Position numbers and translations under genes: made by a program
The notes under the pieces: generated by a model
The model's database searches: none
Seen by the model: only the letters and a program-made list of their open reading frames with translations
Told to the model about the DNA's origin: nothing
Assembly: GCF_032401055.1 (NCBI RefSeq)
Contig: NZ_CP135529.1
Coordinates: forward strand, 1,798,001-1,862,000
Length of the DNA stretch: 64,000 nt
From: Tardiphaga sp. 709
GTDB taxonomy: Bacteria > Pseudomonadota > Alphaproteobacteria > Rhizobiales > Xanthobacteraceae
Direction of reading: 5' to 3'
In this document: positions 17,279 through 26,189 of the stretch, in pieces
Layout of the letters: every line of letters begins with the position of its first letter
How positions within the stretch are numbered: the first letter of the stretch is position 1

Positions 17279-18778
17279 TCACAAGCGCCCCCGGACGCGC
17301 GCAAATGCCGCAATGTAGACGCCCGGCATCAGCATCGCGACAGACAGCGCAAGGCAGACCAGATAGGCAAAACCACCGGCGAAAAGCCGCTGCCACGGGC
17401 CCGTCAGAACCTCATGAATTTGCCAGCTGAAGAGTGCCATCAGCGCTGCCGGGAAACACGCGAGAAACATCAGGTAGAGCAGCTTGCGCCGGGACCCCAG
17501 GACGATCATGACGCCAGCCAGAAGAACGATACCACGGGCGGCTTCACCCAGTCCAAGCAACAAGGTGCCCCATTCATGCGCCGTGGGCAGGTATGAGGTG
17601 AGAAGGTTAACTACGATATTAACCAGATAGGCACTGACGATGATGGCAGCGGCCGCAAAGTTCCGGCCTGCACCATTGAGAATGCGGATCAGGATCCAGC
17701 CAAGCGTCGCAGCCCATAGGCCAAGTGCGATGCCGCGCAAAGCCTGACTGGTCAGGAACAGCGCCTGCTCGTTGAAGGCGCCGCGCAGAAACACCAGTCG
17801 CACGATCTCCGGCGCAAACATCGCGAGAAAGACTGACGCTGGCACTGCGAGTGCGAGAATAGGCCGCGCGATCCCTTCGATCTGCGCGCCGACATCCTTT
17901 GGCGGATGACTGGACAGTACCGCGAGCCCGACTGGCTGACTGATCAGCAGCAGCGCGCTTTCGGTCAATGTCCGCGCATAATCCAGCGAGGCCACCGCAC
18001 CGGTCCCGACCCGCGATGCCAGCAGGCGTTCGATCCAGACATTGGCCTGTTCGGCGACCGGTAGCGCGAGCAGCGGTCGCAGCCGACGGAAGAATTCGCG
18101 GCCCGATGCCAGCACCGATGACAGCGACAGGCCCTTGAAGCTGAGCACCCCTTCGCGCCACATCGTGTAGAGGCCCCAGGCGCCGAGTGCGTTGAAGGCA
18201 ATCGAGAACGACCAGGCCAGTGTATGGAAGTTGCCGGACACAGCGACCAGCGCAATACCCATGAGCACGGCGATGTTCAGGATGCTGGCGCGGATATTCG
18301 TCAGGCGCGTCCGGCCGAGTGCGATTTCCCCCGCGGCCAGTACGTTGATCATCGCCGAGGCCGGCATGCCCAGCGCCATGATGCGAATGAAGTCGAGAGT
18401 GAGGCTACGCCCCTCCGCCGAAAAGCCGCCGACCAGCGCGTCCACAGCCCGCTCGCCGAGCGCCTGTAGCCCGATCATCAGGATCATAGCGATGCCGGTG
18501 ATCGCCACCGTCATGGCGCCCAGCCGCTGAGGTCCGTTGCCATCCTTCAGCGCATCCCGGTGCATCGGGATCATCACGGCGGGTACAGTTTCGTTCTGCA
18601 GGAAGGCTAGCGGCAGCATCACCGCCGTGATCGCGCCACGAAAACCGTCCGCGACCAGCGAAGCGCCAAGCACTTGCGCCATCAGAATCTCGCGACCGAA
18701 GCCCAGCAGTTTGCTGGTCAGCGCACCGCTGATGAGAATGGCTGTAAACTTCCGCGTCGAGTGCCGGGCGCCGCTCAT
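17279..18778 (-). CDS. MurJ/Wzx-like lipid-linked oligosaccharide flippase (MVF/MOP superfamily)
   Basis: 499 residues with roughly twelve to fourteen hydrophobic segments. The N-terminus SGALTSKLLGFGREILMAQVLGAS matches the TM1 signature of the MurJ/MviN group, and ARTLTESALLLISQPVGLAVLSS matches its second half-repeat. It sits among polysaccharide glycosyltransferases, so it more likely flips an exopolysaccharide repeat unit across the inner membrane than lipid II. It could still be a second MurJ; sequence alone does not decide. Confidence 0.8.
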   Translation of the reverse strand: MSGARHSTRKFTAILISGALTSKLLGFGREILMAQVLGASLVADGFRGAITAVMLPLAFLQNETVPAVMIPMHRDALKDGNGPQRLGAMTVAITGIAMILMIGLQALGERAVDALVGGFSAEGRSLTLDFIRIMALGMPASAMINVLAAGEIALGRTRLTNIRASILNIAVLMGIALVAVSGNFHTLAWSFSIAFNALGAWGLYTMWREGVLSFKGLSLSSVLASGREFFRRLRPLLALPVAEQANVWIERLLASRVGTGAVASLDYARTLTESALLLISQPVGLAVLSSHPPKDVGAQIEGIARPILALAVPASVFLAMFAPEIVRLVFLRGAFNEQALFLTSQALRGIALGLWAATLGWILIRILNGAGRNFAAAAIIVSAYLVNIVVNLLTSYLPTAHEWGTLLLGLGEAARGIVLLAGVMIVLGSRRKLLYLMFLACFPAALMALFSWQIHEVLTGPWQRLFAGGFAYLVCLALSVAMLMPGVYIAAFARVRGRL

Positions 18779-18848
18779 GAGCGCGCCGCTACGGCCCGAT
18801 CAGGGGCCGTCCGAGAACTCAAATTGCAAACTGAGCAGTCATGCGCGG

Positions 18849-20003
18849 TCACACGGGCGCTCCCGCGGCCGCTCGCCCGATCAAGTTGGAAACCGTCTGC
18901 AGCATCTGATCGACGCTGTAATGCGAGCGCGCTCGCGCTTCGGCATATTGCAACTGGCCCGCCAGTTCAGGCGGGCGCGACATGACCTTGGTGATAGCGG
19001 CGGCCAGCGCATCGGCATCCCCTGGCGGCACCAGCGTTCCCGCCTTGCCGACCTCGAGAATATCGGACGCCGCACCGGCATCCGTCGCAATCACAGGCAC
19101 ACCCGCGAGCATGGCTTCGACGAGTGTGCGACCGAAGGGTTCAGGATCAATCGAAGGATGGATCATCGCATCGACGGCGCGCATCAGCCTCGGCACGTCG
19201 CCGCGCTGGCCGAGGAAATGCACGCGATCGCCAAGACCGAGATCCGCCACCATCCGGTTGAGCTTCTCGGCATAAGACTCTTCGCCAAACAGCGCAGCCC
19301 CCGCAATAATACAGCTGACGCCCGGCGTCTTTGCGAGAGCCTGCAACACGATATGCTGCCCCTTCCAGGCCGCGAGGCGACTGAAGACGCCGACGAGCGG
19401 TCCTTCGGGCAATTTCAACTCGCGCCTGATCTCGAGCGGCGTGCTGGCGTCCGGTGGCACATCAAGGCCGTTGGGCACGATCGCGACCAGCTCCTTGCGG
19501 CCGCCTTGCGCAATGAAGGCATCTGCAGCAGCTTGCGAAGGAACGACCACCTTTGCCGTACAATAATTCGCCAGCGCCACCTGCACGCGGCGCTGCGTGG
19601 CGCCGAAATGCTCACTGCTGATGATATCGTGCAGGTGCCAGATCAGCGGACGCCGCGCCAGCGTGGCGGCGACAGCCGACAACACAAAGGCCTTCTGCGA
19701 ATTCGCATAGATGACGTCATGACGGCGCGCTTCGCGCGTCAATTCGGCAATGATGGCCCCGAGCCGACCAATCAGCGGAAAGGCTTTCAGGATCGAGCTG
19801 TCGCGCCTGACATCCGAGAGCCCCTCGCCCCAGCGCGACACACGCACCTTCAGGCCCTTGGCTGCAAGCGCCTGATGCAGCGGGCCATCCTCGAACAGGA
19901 AGGCCGCCTCGCCCGCCCATGGCTGAACAATATCAATCAGAACGAGCTCAGCGCCGGAGATCGAGCCCGTATGGCAGACAAACAGAACGCTGGGAGCGGG
20001 CAT
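18849..20003 (-). CDS. Glycosyltransferase family 4 protein
   Basis: 384 residues from the ATG at 20003, which shares one base with the preceding stop (TGATG); a GTG one codon earlier gives a 4-base overlap and is equally possible. GT-B features are VLFVCHTGSISGAELVL, VVVPSQAAADAFIAQGG, VPNGLDVPP, VGVFSRLAAWKGQHIVLQA and the donor site EPFGRTLVEAMLAGVPVIAT. Translationally coupled to the upstream Wzz/kinase-like gene. Confidence 0.88.
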   Translation of the reverse strand: MPAPSVLFVCHTGSISGAELVLIDIVQPWAGEAAFLFEDGPLHQALAAKGLKVRVSRWGEGLSDVRRDSSILKAFPLIGRLGAIIAELTREARRHDVIYANSQKAFVLSAVAATLARRPLIWHLHDIISSEHFGATQRRVQVALANYCTAKVVVPSQAAADAFIAQGGRKELVAIVPNGLDVPPDASTPLEIRRELKLPEGPLVGVFSRLAAWKGQHIVLQALAKTPGVSCIIAGAALFGEESYAEKLNRMVADLGLGDRVHFLGQRGDVPRLMRAVDAMIHPSIDPEPFGRTLVEAMLAGVPVIATDAGAASDILEVGKAGTLVPPGDADALAAAITKVMSRPPELAGQLQYAEARARSHYSVDQMLQTVSNLIGRAAAGAPV

Positions 20004-22300
20004 CACGTCGCTCCGGCATAAGCATTATTCGAAACCCGGTCTGTGCCGCTCGGCGTATTGGCGTCCGGCATCATGGTGACGGCAATGCCGAAGACGCTGC
20101 CGCCCGCGACACGGATCGCGCTGGATGTCGCCACTGCCTGCCCGATCGACGAGCGGCCGGAACGCATGCAGAGCAGCACGCCATCGACCTGCCTGGCCAG
20201 CACGCCCAGATCGGTCTGGATGCCCGGCGATGGCGCGTCGATCAGGACAACGTCGTAGATCTGGCTCCAGAGCAGGAGATCACCGAGCGGTTTACGCATC
20301 AGCAACTCGGCGGATGCCGAGAACGGCCCAGCAGGAATGACGTCGAGATTAGAGGTCGCGGTGCGGACCACCGCTTCGCGCGGCGTGATGTCGCCGCGCA
20401 GAATTCCCTGCAGCCCCATGCTGCTGCGCAAGCCCAGGGCTGTTTCGAACTTCGGCGCGCCGAAATCGCATTCGATCACGAGCACGCTGCGGCCAGCCGT
20501 TGCGAGATATTGCGCCAGCGTCAGGGTCAGAAACGTTTTGCCCTCGGCCGTCGTCGGCGACGCGACCAGAATCTTGCGGCGTGTCCTGGCGTCGTTCGAC
20601 ACGAGCAGGCCCGTCGCCAGATCGCGGAGTGCATCCTGATAGTGGCGATCCTGCAGCGCGAGCGGCAGCGCACGCGCCAGCGAGGCGCCTGACTGCGCTA
20701 TGAGGATCGCACCGATAGGCGATTCCGATGGATCGCGCTTGACGGTCGGCAATCGTGCCAAAACGGGCGCGCCGGTGACGACGGCCAATTCCGATGACGA
20801 CGTCGGCAGTGGCGGTCCAGGACGCGGCGTCACGGGGGCAGTCGCCTGAACAGGGGCCGGAGCGACCGGTGCGGCGACTGCGACAGGTGCAGCTACGGCG
20901 GCAGGCGCGGCTGCACGCACCGGGCGAATAGTTGCAGTCCGCAGCCGGGACAGACCCGCAAGATTGACGCGATCGCCGAAGAAGGCAGCGACGAATGCGA
21001 GCAGCAGGCCCAGCGTGCCGCCAGCGGCCAGGAACGGAATTTTCTTCGGGAAAAACGGCTTGGTCGGCAGTTCGGCAAGGCTGACCAGCCGTGTATTGCC
21101 GATCAGCACGCGGCGCTCGGTTTCGAGTTCGCTGGCGCGTTTGTAGAGATCGGCATATTGCTGGCGCTTGATCTCGGTGCTGCGCACCATGCTCTCGATC
21201 GAGGCCTCGTCCGATGTCGCCGAGCCGACTTCAGACTTCACGGCATCCATCTGCTTTCTGAGCGCGTTCACGAGGGAATCATTGGCGTCGAACGCCTTCT
21301 GCGCGCTGGCGGCGATGCTCGCCACTTCCGTGGCCATGCGCTCCTTGATCGCGGACTGCTCCTGCTCCAGCGCACGCAGCGACGGGTGCCGCGGCCCGAG
21401 CACATTGGCCTGGCTGGCGAGCTGCGCGGTGACGACCGTGAGCTGCTGCTTGAGATCGGCGATCGAGCGGTTTGACAGCACTGAAGGGGAATCGACAGCG
21501 CGCGCCTGATTGGCCTTGATCTCCTGCAAGCGGGCGAGCGCATCGGCACGCGCGGTTTCGGCAGTGGACAATTGCTGGCTGATGCTGCTCAGCCGCTCCG
21601 AGCTGATCGGCGCCAGCGATCCGCGCATCAAGCCCTTGTTGCGGCGAAATGCCTGGATCTTGGTATCGGCATCGCGCAACTCTGCATCCAGCTGCTTGGC
21701 TTCCTTCCAGAGATAGGACGCGGCAACCTCGCGGCTGCTGGCACCCGATGTCCGCTGCTCGTCGAGAAACGCATTGGTCAGCGCATTCGCCATCTTCTGC
21801 GCGACTTCGGGGATCGACGAAGTGTAGGAGATATTGATGACGCGCGAACGTCCAACAGCACCAATCGCGAAATTCCCAGATACGTAGTCGATCAGCGCCG
21901 CCGTATCGGTCCGCATCTTTTCGCAGGTGGAGCTGCTGCTTCTGCTCTGACACTCTTCAATCGCGGCATCCGTGACGCCCGGCTGCTGCATGGCGAGCCG
22001 CATCACCCGCGGCGAGCGCGCGATCAGCAGCTGGCTTTCGACGTCGGCGGGGTCACCGATTTTTTGCGCCCATGCGGCCGATGCGTTGCTGTTGCTGGGT
22101 TCCTGTTCGGCGACGATCACCGAACCTGTGGCGAGATAGCGCACCGGCAGCACGACCAGCGCAATGACCGTCAGGATCATCACGCCGAGAAACACAGCGC
22201 CGAACAGGCTACGATTGCGCCAAACCCTGAGCAGCGGGCTCTCGCCCGCCGCGCCATCGGCGGCTTCCGTATTCGTAACGATGGCGCGTTTGGTGAACAT
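20003..22300 (-). CDS. Polysaccharide co-polymerase / BY-kinase-like chain-length determinant (Wzz + CpsD/CapB domains)
   Basis: 765 residues. The Wzz domain has a TM near residues 32-52 and a second before the cytoplasmic part (FLAAGGTLGLLLAFVAAFFG), with a long coiled-coil periplasmic region between. A Pro/Ala-rich linker follows. The C-terminal ATPase has Walker A ASPTTAEGKTFLTLTLA, Walker A' VLVIECDFGAPK and Walker B VVLIDAPSP. The tail holds a single Tyr (NNAYAGAT) instead of the Tyr cluster that most bacterial tyrosine kinases autophosphorylate. It controls polymer length and export at the inner membrane and is the first gene of the minus-strand polysaccharide operon. Confidence 0.87.
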   Translation of the reverse strand: MFTKRAIVTNTEAADGAAGESPLLRVWRNRSLFGAVFLGVMILTVIALVVLPVRYLATGSVIVAEQEPSNSNASAAWAQKIGDPADVESQLLIARSPRVMRLAMQQPGVTDAAIEECQSRSSSSTCEKMRTDTAALIDYVSGNFAIGAVGRSRVINISYTSSIPEVAQKMANALTNAFLDEQRTSGASSREVAASYLWKEAKQLDAELRDADTKIQAFRRNKGLMRGSLAPISSERLSSISQQLSTAETARADALARLQEIKANQARAVDSPSVLSNRSIADLKQQLTVVTAQLASQANVLGPRHPSLRALEQEQSAIKERMATEVASIAASAQKAFDANDSLVNALRKQMDAVKSEVGSATSDEASIESMVRSTEIKRQQYADLYKRASELETERRVLIGNTRLVSLAELPTKPFFPKKIPFLAAGGTLGLLLAFVAAFFGDRVNLAGLSRLRTATIRPVRAAAPAAVAAPVAVAAPVAPAPVQATAPVTPRPGPPLPTSSSELAVVTGAPVLARLPTVKRDPSESPIGAILIAQSGASLARALPLALQDRHYQDALRDLATGLLVSNDARTRRKILVASPTTAEGKTFLTLTLAQYLATAGRSVLVIECDFGAPKFETALGLRSSMGLQGILRGDITPREAVVRTATSNLDVIPAGPFSASAELLMRKPLGDLLLWSQIYDVVLIDAPSPGIQTDLGVLARQVDGVLLCMRSGRSSIGQAVATSSAIRVAGGSVFGIAVTMMPDANTPSGTDRVSNNAYAGAT

Positions 22301-22655
22301 GCGCGTCAGACTTTACTACGGGGCGCTGGCACCGCACATCCCCGCGCCGCAACGGTGCTCACCCTGCGCAACCACCCATGACCGACCGCGACACGCATAC
22401 TGAACCCTTTGTCCCCCGAACCACAAATCCACTGCGGGGAGCAGGTCTACTATCCATTCATTAGGGATGTTTTGGTTAAGGGCGGGTTTAAAATGCCAAC
22501 CAATACCTTTGCGCTGCCCAATTAGTAAGCTGTTACGCATCTCCCCGGACCGGTGCCACATTAGCGAGCTTAGGTAGGTACGGCAGCTTTGGTTGGGAGC
22601 CGGAACCAAATCTCGCAGCGGGGCGTTCCGGAATTGCTGCAACCGGAGTTCCCCG
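22301..22655. other. Divergent promoter region between polysaccharide operon and DUF1328 gene
   Basis: About 355 bases without a credible gene. It must contain promoters for the minus-strand polysaccharide operon and for the plus-strand small membrane protein. An AT-richer patch around 22450-22530 is the most promoter-like part. No clear palindrome was found. Confidence 0.4.
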
Positions 22656-22829
22656 ATGAGCCTTCTGAAATGGGCGCTGATCTTCTTTCTGATTTCCGTC
22701 GCTGCCGGCCTGTTCGGCTTCACCGGCATCTCCGCCGCCACGGCGGATGTCGCGCGCGTGCTTTTTTATATCTTCCTCGTGATCTGCATCGTTCTGCTGG
22801 TATTGGGGATCACGATCTTTCGGGCCTGA
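22656..22829 (+). CDS. DUF1328 family small membrane protein
   Basis: 57 residues, [20 protein letters not shown] followed by [20 protein letters not shown] and a second TM ending GITIFRA. This two-helix pattern with the GFTGIS turn is diagnostic of the YtjA/DUF1328 family, short inner-membrane proteins of unknown function. The ATG is chosen because GGAG lies seven bases upstream and the frame before it is not protein-like. Monocistronic, with a GC-rich hairpin on its stop codon. Confidence 0.88.
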   Translation: MSLLKWALIFFLISVAAGLFGFTGISAATADVARVLFYIFLVICIVLLVLGITIFRA

Positions 22830-22848
22830 CGCGCCGGGCGGCGCGTCA
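22827..22848. terminator. GC-rich hairpin between convergent genes
   Basis: TGACGCGCC and GGCGCGTCA form a perfect 9-bp stem around a GGGC loop. It includes the DUF1328 stop codon and ends 10 bases before the LivF stop on the other strand. The U-tract is weak, so this is a possible bidirectional terminator only. Confidence 0.4.
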
Positions 22849-22858
22849 ATTCCGGAAT

Positions 22859-23572
22859 CTAGTGAATGCCGACACCGACCAGCCGATCGACCAGGGCGCG
22901 GTCGGCAGTCAGCACATCCGGCGTGCCGCTCCAGCTGGTACGGCCCCGCTCCATCACCATGACGCTGCTCGCGAAATCCAGCGCGCGTTCGATCTGCTGC
23001 TCGACCAGAATGATGGTGACTTCACTAGTGGCGGCCAGCTTCGCCAGCAGTGCCATCAACTCGTCGCAGATCACGGGCGCCAGACCTTCCAGAGGCTCAT
23101 CGAGCAACAGGATCGAGGGTTTGCCCAGCAGTGTCCGGGCCATCGACAGCATCTGCTGCTCGCCGCCTGACAGCTGCTTGCCGTAATTGCCGCGGCGTTC
23201 GCGTAGCCGCGGGAACATCGCATAGGCTTCATCGAGCGCCGACGCCGGCCGGCCCTTCAGCCCGGTGCGCAGATTCTCCTCCACCGTCAGCGAGGCGAAG
23301 ATGTCGCGGGTCTGCGGCACATAGCCGATACCGAGATCGGCGCGCGCCGAGGTGCGCTTGGCCGTGACGTCCTGGTCGCCAATCCTGATCTCACCGCCAT
23401 GGCGCGTCGTCAGGCCCATCAACGTCGCCAGCAGTGTGGTCTTGCCCATACCGTTACGGCCGAGCACGGCCAAGCGATCGCCTGCCTTCACCGAGAACGA
23501 AATGCCCTCGATGATCCGCGTCGCGCCATAGCCCGCGCTCAGATTCTGGATATCAAGTGGCGCGGCGGGCAT
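22859..23572 (-). CDS. Branched-chain-type ABC transporter ATP-binding protein (LivF family), second system
   Basis: 237 residues from the second ATG (23572), which has GGGGAG eight bases upstream; the ATG at 23578 leaves only two bases of spacing. Walker A GRNGMGKTTLLATLMG, signature LSGGEQQMLSMARTLL, Walker B ILLLDEPLEGLAP and LVEQQIERAL are intact. Last gene of the nine-gene catabolic/transport operon. It overlaps the end of the LivG gene by about 20 bases. Confidence 0.92.
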   Translation of the reverse strand: MPAAPLDIQNLSAGYGATRIIEGISFSVKAGDRLAVLGRNGMGKTTLLATLMGLTTRHGGEIRIGDQDVTAKRTSARADLGIGYVPQTRDIFASLTVEENLRTGLKGRPASALDEAYAMFPRLRERRGNYGKQLSGGEQQMLSMARTLLGKPSILLLDEPLEGLAPVICDELMALLAKLAATSEVTIILVEQQIERALDFASSVMVMERGRTSWSGTPDVLTADRALVDRLVGVGIH

Positions 23573-24317
23573 CGGCATAGCTCCCCAAATATGCGCGGCG
23601 CACTTCGTGATCGGCGGTGACCTGATCAGGCGATCCCTCGAAGATCAACCGCCCGGCAGCCAGCACCAGCACGCGCTTGGCAAACTTGAACACCAGATCC
23701 ATGTCGTGCTCGATCATCAGCACGGCGATATCATCAGGCAGACGATTGATCGCCTCGAGGATTTTGGGTGCTTCATCATGCGGTACACCGGCGGCAGGCT
23801 CGTCGAGCAGGAGCACCTTGGGATGCAGCGCAAGGCCGATGGCGAGCTCGATCAGGCGCTGCTGGCCGTAAGCGAGCTCGACCACCTTGCGATAGGCCAG
23901 CCTGTCGAGACCTAGATGGCTAAGAATCTCGCTCCACTCGGCGCGTACCTCCGGCAGCTCCGTCGAGGATGAGAAAAACCGCCGCGAGATGCGCTTGCGC
24001 TGCATGATCGCCAGGGCGACATTGTCGGCGACGGTGAGATTGGCGAACAGCCGCGTGGTCTGGAAGGTGCGCACCAGGCCGCGACGCACGCGATCGGGAA
24101 TGCTGAGGCCGGTGATCTCGTCACCGCCCATGAAGAACTGCCCTTCGCTCGGCGCGATGTCGCCGGTGATCAGATTGACCAGCGTGGTCTTGCCGGCGCC
24201 GTTCGGGCCGATCAGCGCGACGCGGTCGCCGGCAGTCAATTTGAAATTGACGTCGCGCGTCACATGTAGACCGCCGAACGAGCACGACACGCCGCGGGCT
24301 TCGAGGAGATCGCTCAT
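23553..24317 (-). CDS. Branched-chain-type ABC transporter ATP-binding protein (LivG family), second system
   Basis: 254 residues from the ATG overlapping the LivM stop by ATGA. Walker A GPNGAGKTTLVNLITG, LivG-typical RRGLVRTFQTTRLFANLTVADN, and Walker B VLLLDEPAAGVPHDEA with MIEHDMDLVF are present. The signature motif is modified (LAYGQQRLIELAIGLA), as usual in LivG. It pairs with the downstream LivF. Confidence 0.92.
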   Translation of the reverse strand: MSDLLEARGVSCSFGGLHVTRDVNFKLTAGDRVALIGPNGAGKTTLVNLITGDIAPSEGQFFMGGDEITGLSIPDRVRRGLVRTFQTTRLFANLTVADNVALAIMQRKRISRRFFSSSTELPEVRAEWSEILSHLGLDRLAYRKVVELAYGQQRLIELAIGLALHPKVLLLDEPAAGVPHDEAPKILEAINRLPDDIAVLMIEHDMDLVFKFAKRVLVLAAGRLIFEGSPDQVTADHEVRRAYLGSYADARRAT

Positions 24318-25315
24318 GCCGCCTCTCCCTTGCGCTTGAAGCGGGAGGCCAGCGACAGCACCGGTTCGATCAGCCCGCGCGGCGCGAACACCACGATCAG
24401 GATCAGCAGCAGGCCGACCAGCGTCATCCAGTGGAACGGATTGGCCGCGGCCACGATATGCTCGAAGATCATGAAGATGATCGTCCCCGCCAGCGCGCCC
24501 CATAGATGCCCTGCACCGCCAAGCACCAGCATCACCAGAACTTCGGCTGATCGTTCGAAGCTGACGCTGTCGAGACCGACGACGCCGGTGCTGATCGCCG
24601 TCAACGCTCCACCGATCCCGGCAACGGCACCAGCGACGCCATACATCGCGACAAGGCGCGGATAGATCGAGACGCCGATCATCCTGGCGCGCAGATCGTC
24701 GTCCTTGATGCCACGGCACATCAGACCAAACGGCGAGCGCACGAAACGCTGCAGCAGCACGAAGACAATGACCAGCACGCCCAGCGAGAACAAAAATGCC
24801 GTGCGGCTGTACATGTCGAAATTGAAGATGCCGAACACCTTGCCCGGTGTGATGCCTGACAGGCCGTCACTGCCGCCGGTCAGCCACGACAGCTTGTTGG
24901 CAAGTGCGGCGACCAATTGCCCCACCGCAATCGACAGCACCAGTTGTGGGAGCCCGCGAAACCGCGTGATCAGCGCACCGGAGATCAGCCCCATGACCGT
25001 TCCCGCGAATACACCGATCGCCAGCAACGCGATGGGATCGGTGATGCCACGCACGCAAGCAATGCCGGCGGCATAGGCACCGACGCCGAATTGCGCAGCA
25101 TGGCCGAGGGTGGCGACGCCGCAATAACCGGTGACCAGATCGAGCGACAGCACCAGGAATGCGATGCCGATCAGCCGCGTCAGGAACGCCAGATCGTCCG
25201 GATACAGAAAGTAGCCGATGGCACCAAGCGCGATGATACTCAGCGCACCTGCCGCCTCCTGACCGAAGGGAATGCTGCGCTTGTGCGGAACGTGGGTCGC
25301 GACGATCTCGCTCAT
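24314..25315 (-). CDS. Branched-chain-type ABC transporter permease (LivM family), second system
   Basis: 333 residues, about nine hydrophobic segments. GYCGVATLGHAAQFGVGAYAAGI is the LivM signature loop; RSPFGLMCRGIKDDDLRARMIGVS is the conserved cytoplasmic loop contacting the ATPases; the C-terminus has VVFAPRGLIEPV. Coupled by ATGA to both LivH upstream and LivG downstream. Confidence 0.92.
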   Translation of the reverse strand: MSEIVATHVPHKRSIPFGQEAAGALSIIALGAIGYFLYPDDLAFLTRLIGIAFLVLSLDLVTGYCGVATLGHAAQFGVGAYAAGIACVRGITDPIALLAIGVFAGTVMGLISGALITRFRGLPQLVLSIAVGQLVAALANKLSWLTGGSDGLSGITPGKVFGIFNFDMYSRTAFLFSLGVLVIVFVLLQRFVRSPFGLMCRGIKDDDLRARMIGVSIYPRLVAMYGVAGAVAGIGGALTAISTGVVGLDSVSFERSAEVLVMLVLGGAGHLWGALAGTIIFMIFEHIVAAANPFHWMTLVGLLLILIVVFAPRGLIEPVLSLASRFKRKGEAA

Positions 25316-26181
25316 GCGTGCGACCTGCCAAATAGGCCATGCGGAAACAGGAACACGACGACGATCACCGACAGATAGAAGAAGAAGTCGCCGAACTCCG
25401 GCGCGAGATATTTGCCGGTGGTGTCGGCGAGGCCGAGCAGGAGTGACGCCGACAGAGCACCAAGGATCGAGCCTGCGCCGCCGACAGAGACGACGACGAG
25501 GAACGTCACCATATAGCGCAGTGCATAGAACGGTTCGATCGGCAGGATCTCCGCGCCGACAACGCCACCGAATGCGCCGAGCCCGATCGCCAGCGCGAAG
25601 GTCACTGCATAGATGATTTCGGTGCGGATGCCCAAGGCGTCCGCCATACCACTATGATCGACCGAGGCGCGTAGCTTGATGCCGAACTCCGTCTTCTCGA
25701 TCAGCAGCCACAGCGCCAGCGCCGTAACCACGCCGCAGGCGATGACAAAGATGCGATGAGTCGGCAGCATGCGGAAACCGATATCGAGTGGACCACTGAG
25801 GGTCTGTGGCAGCGGAATCGATTTCAGCGACGGGCCGAAAATGAAATTGACGATGCCGATGATGAAGAACGTGATGCCGATGGTCATCAGCACCTGAATA
25901 AGCGGATCGGACTTCCGGTAGATTCGACGATACAGCAGAATCTCGAACGGGATCGAAACGATGATGGTACCGATCACTGCCATCAGGATCGCGACGCTAT
26001 AATGCACATGCAGGTCGCGGATCGCATAGGAGGCCAGATAGCCGCCAATCATGGCGAAAGCGCCATGTGCGAGGTTCACCACGCGCATCAGCCCCATCAT
26101 GATGGACAGGCCGATGGAAATGATGAACAGCACCATCCCATAGGCGACGGCGTCGGTCATGATGCTGAAGATGGTACGCAT
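25312..26181 (-). CDS. Branched-chain-type ABC transporter permease (LivH family), second system
   Basis: 289 residues from the ATG at 26181 (MRTIFSIMTDAVAYGMVLF), with AGGA six to seven bases upstream; the frame extends 12 codons further into the preceding gene, which is unlikely to be used. LivH marks are LMRVVNLAHGAFAMIGGYLAS and EKTEFGIKLRASVDHSGMADALG. It begins nine bases after the upstream amidohydrolase, tying transport to catabolism. Confidence 0.9.
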   Translation of the reverse strand: MRTIFSIMTDAVAYGMVLFIISIGLSIMMGLMRVVNLAHGAFAMIGGYLASYAIRDLHVHYSVAILMAVIGTIIVSIPFEILLYRRIYRKSDPLIQVLMTIGITFFIIGIVNFIFGPSLKSIPLPQTLSGPLDIGFRMLPTHRIFVIACGVVTALALWLLIEKTEFGIKLRASVDHSGMADALGIRTEIIYAVTFALAIGLGAFGGVVGAEILPIEPFYALRYMVTFLVVVSVGGAGSILGALSASLLLGLADTTGKYLAPEFGDFFFYLSVIVVVFLFPHGLFGRSHA

Positions 26182-26189
26182 GATTGATC

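Noticed and set aside
18537-20021. 494-codon plus-strand frame across the flippase and glycosyltransferase genes
   Set aside because: Spans the ends of two real minus-strand genes and shows no recognisable fold.
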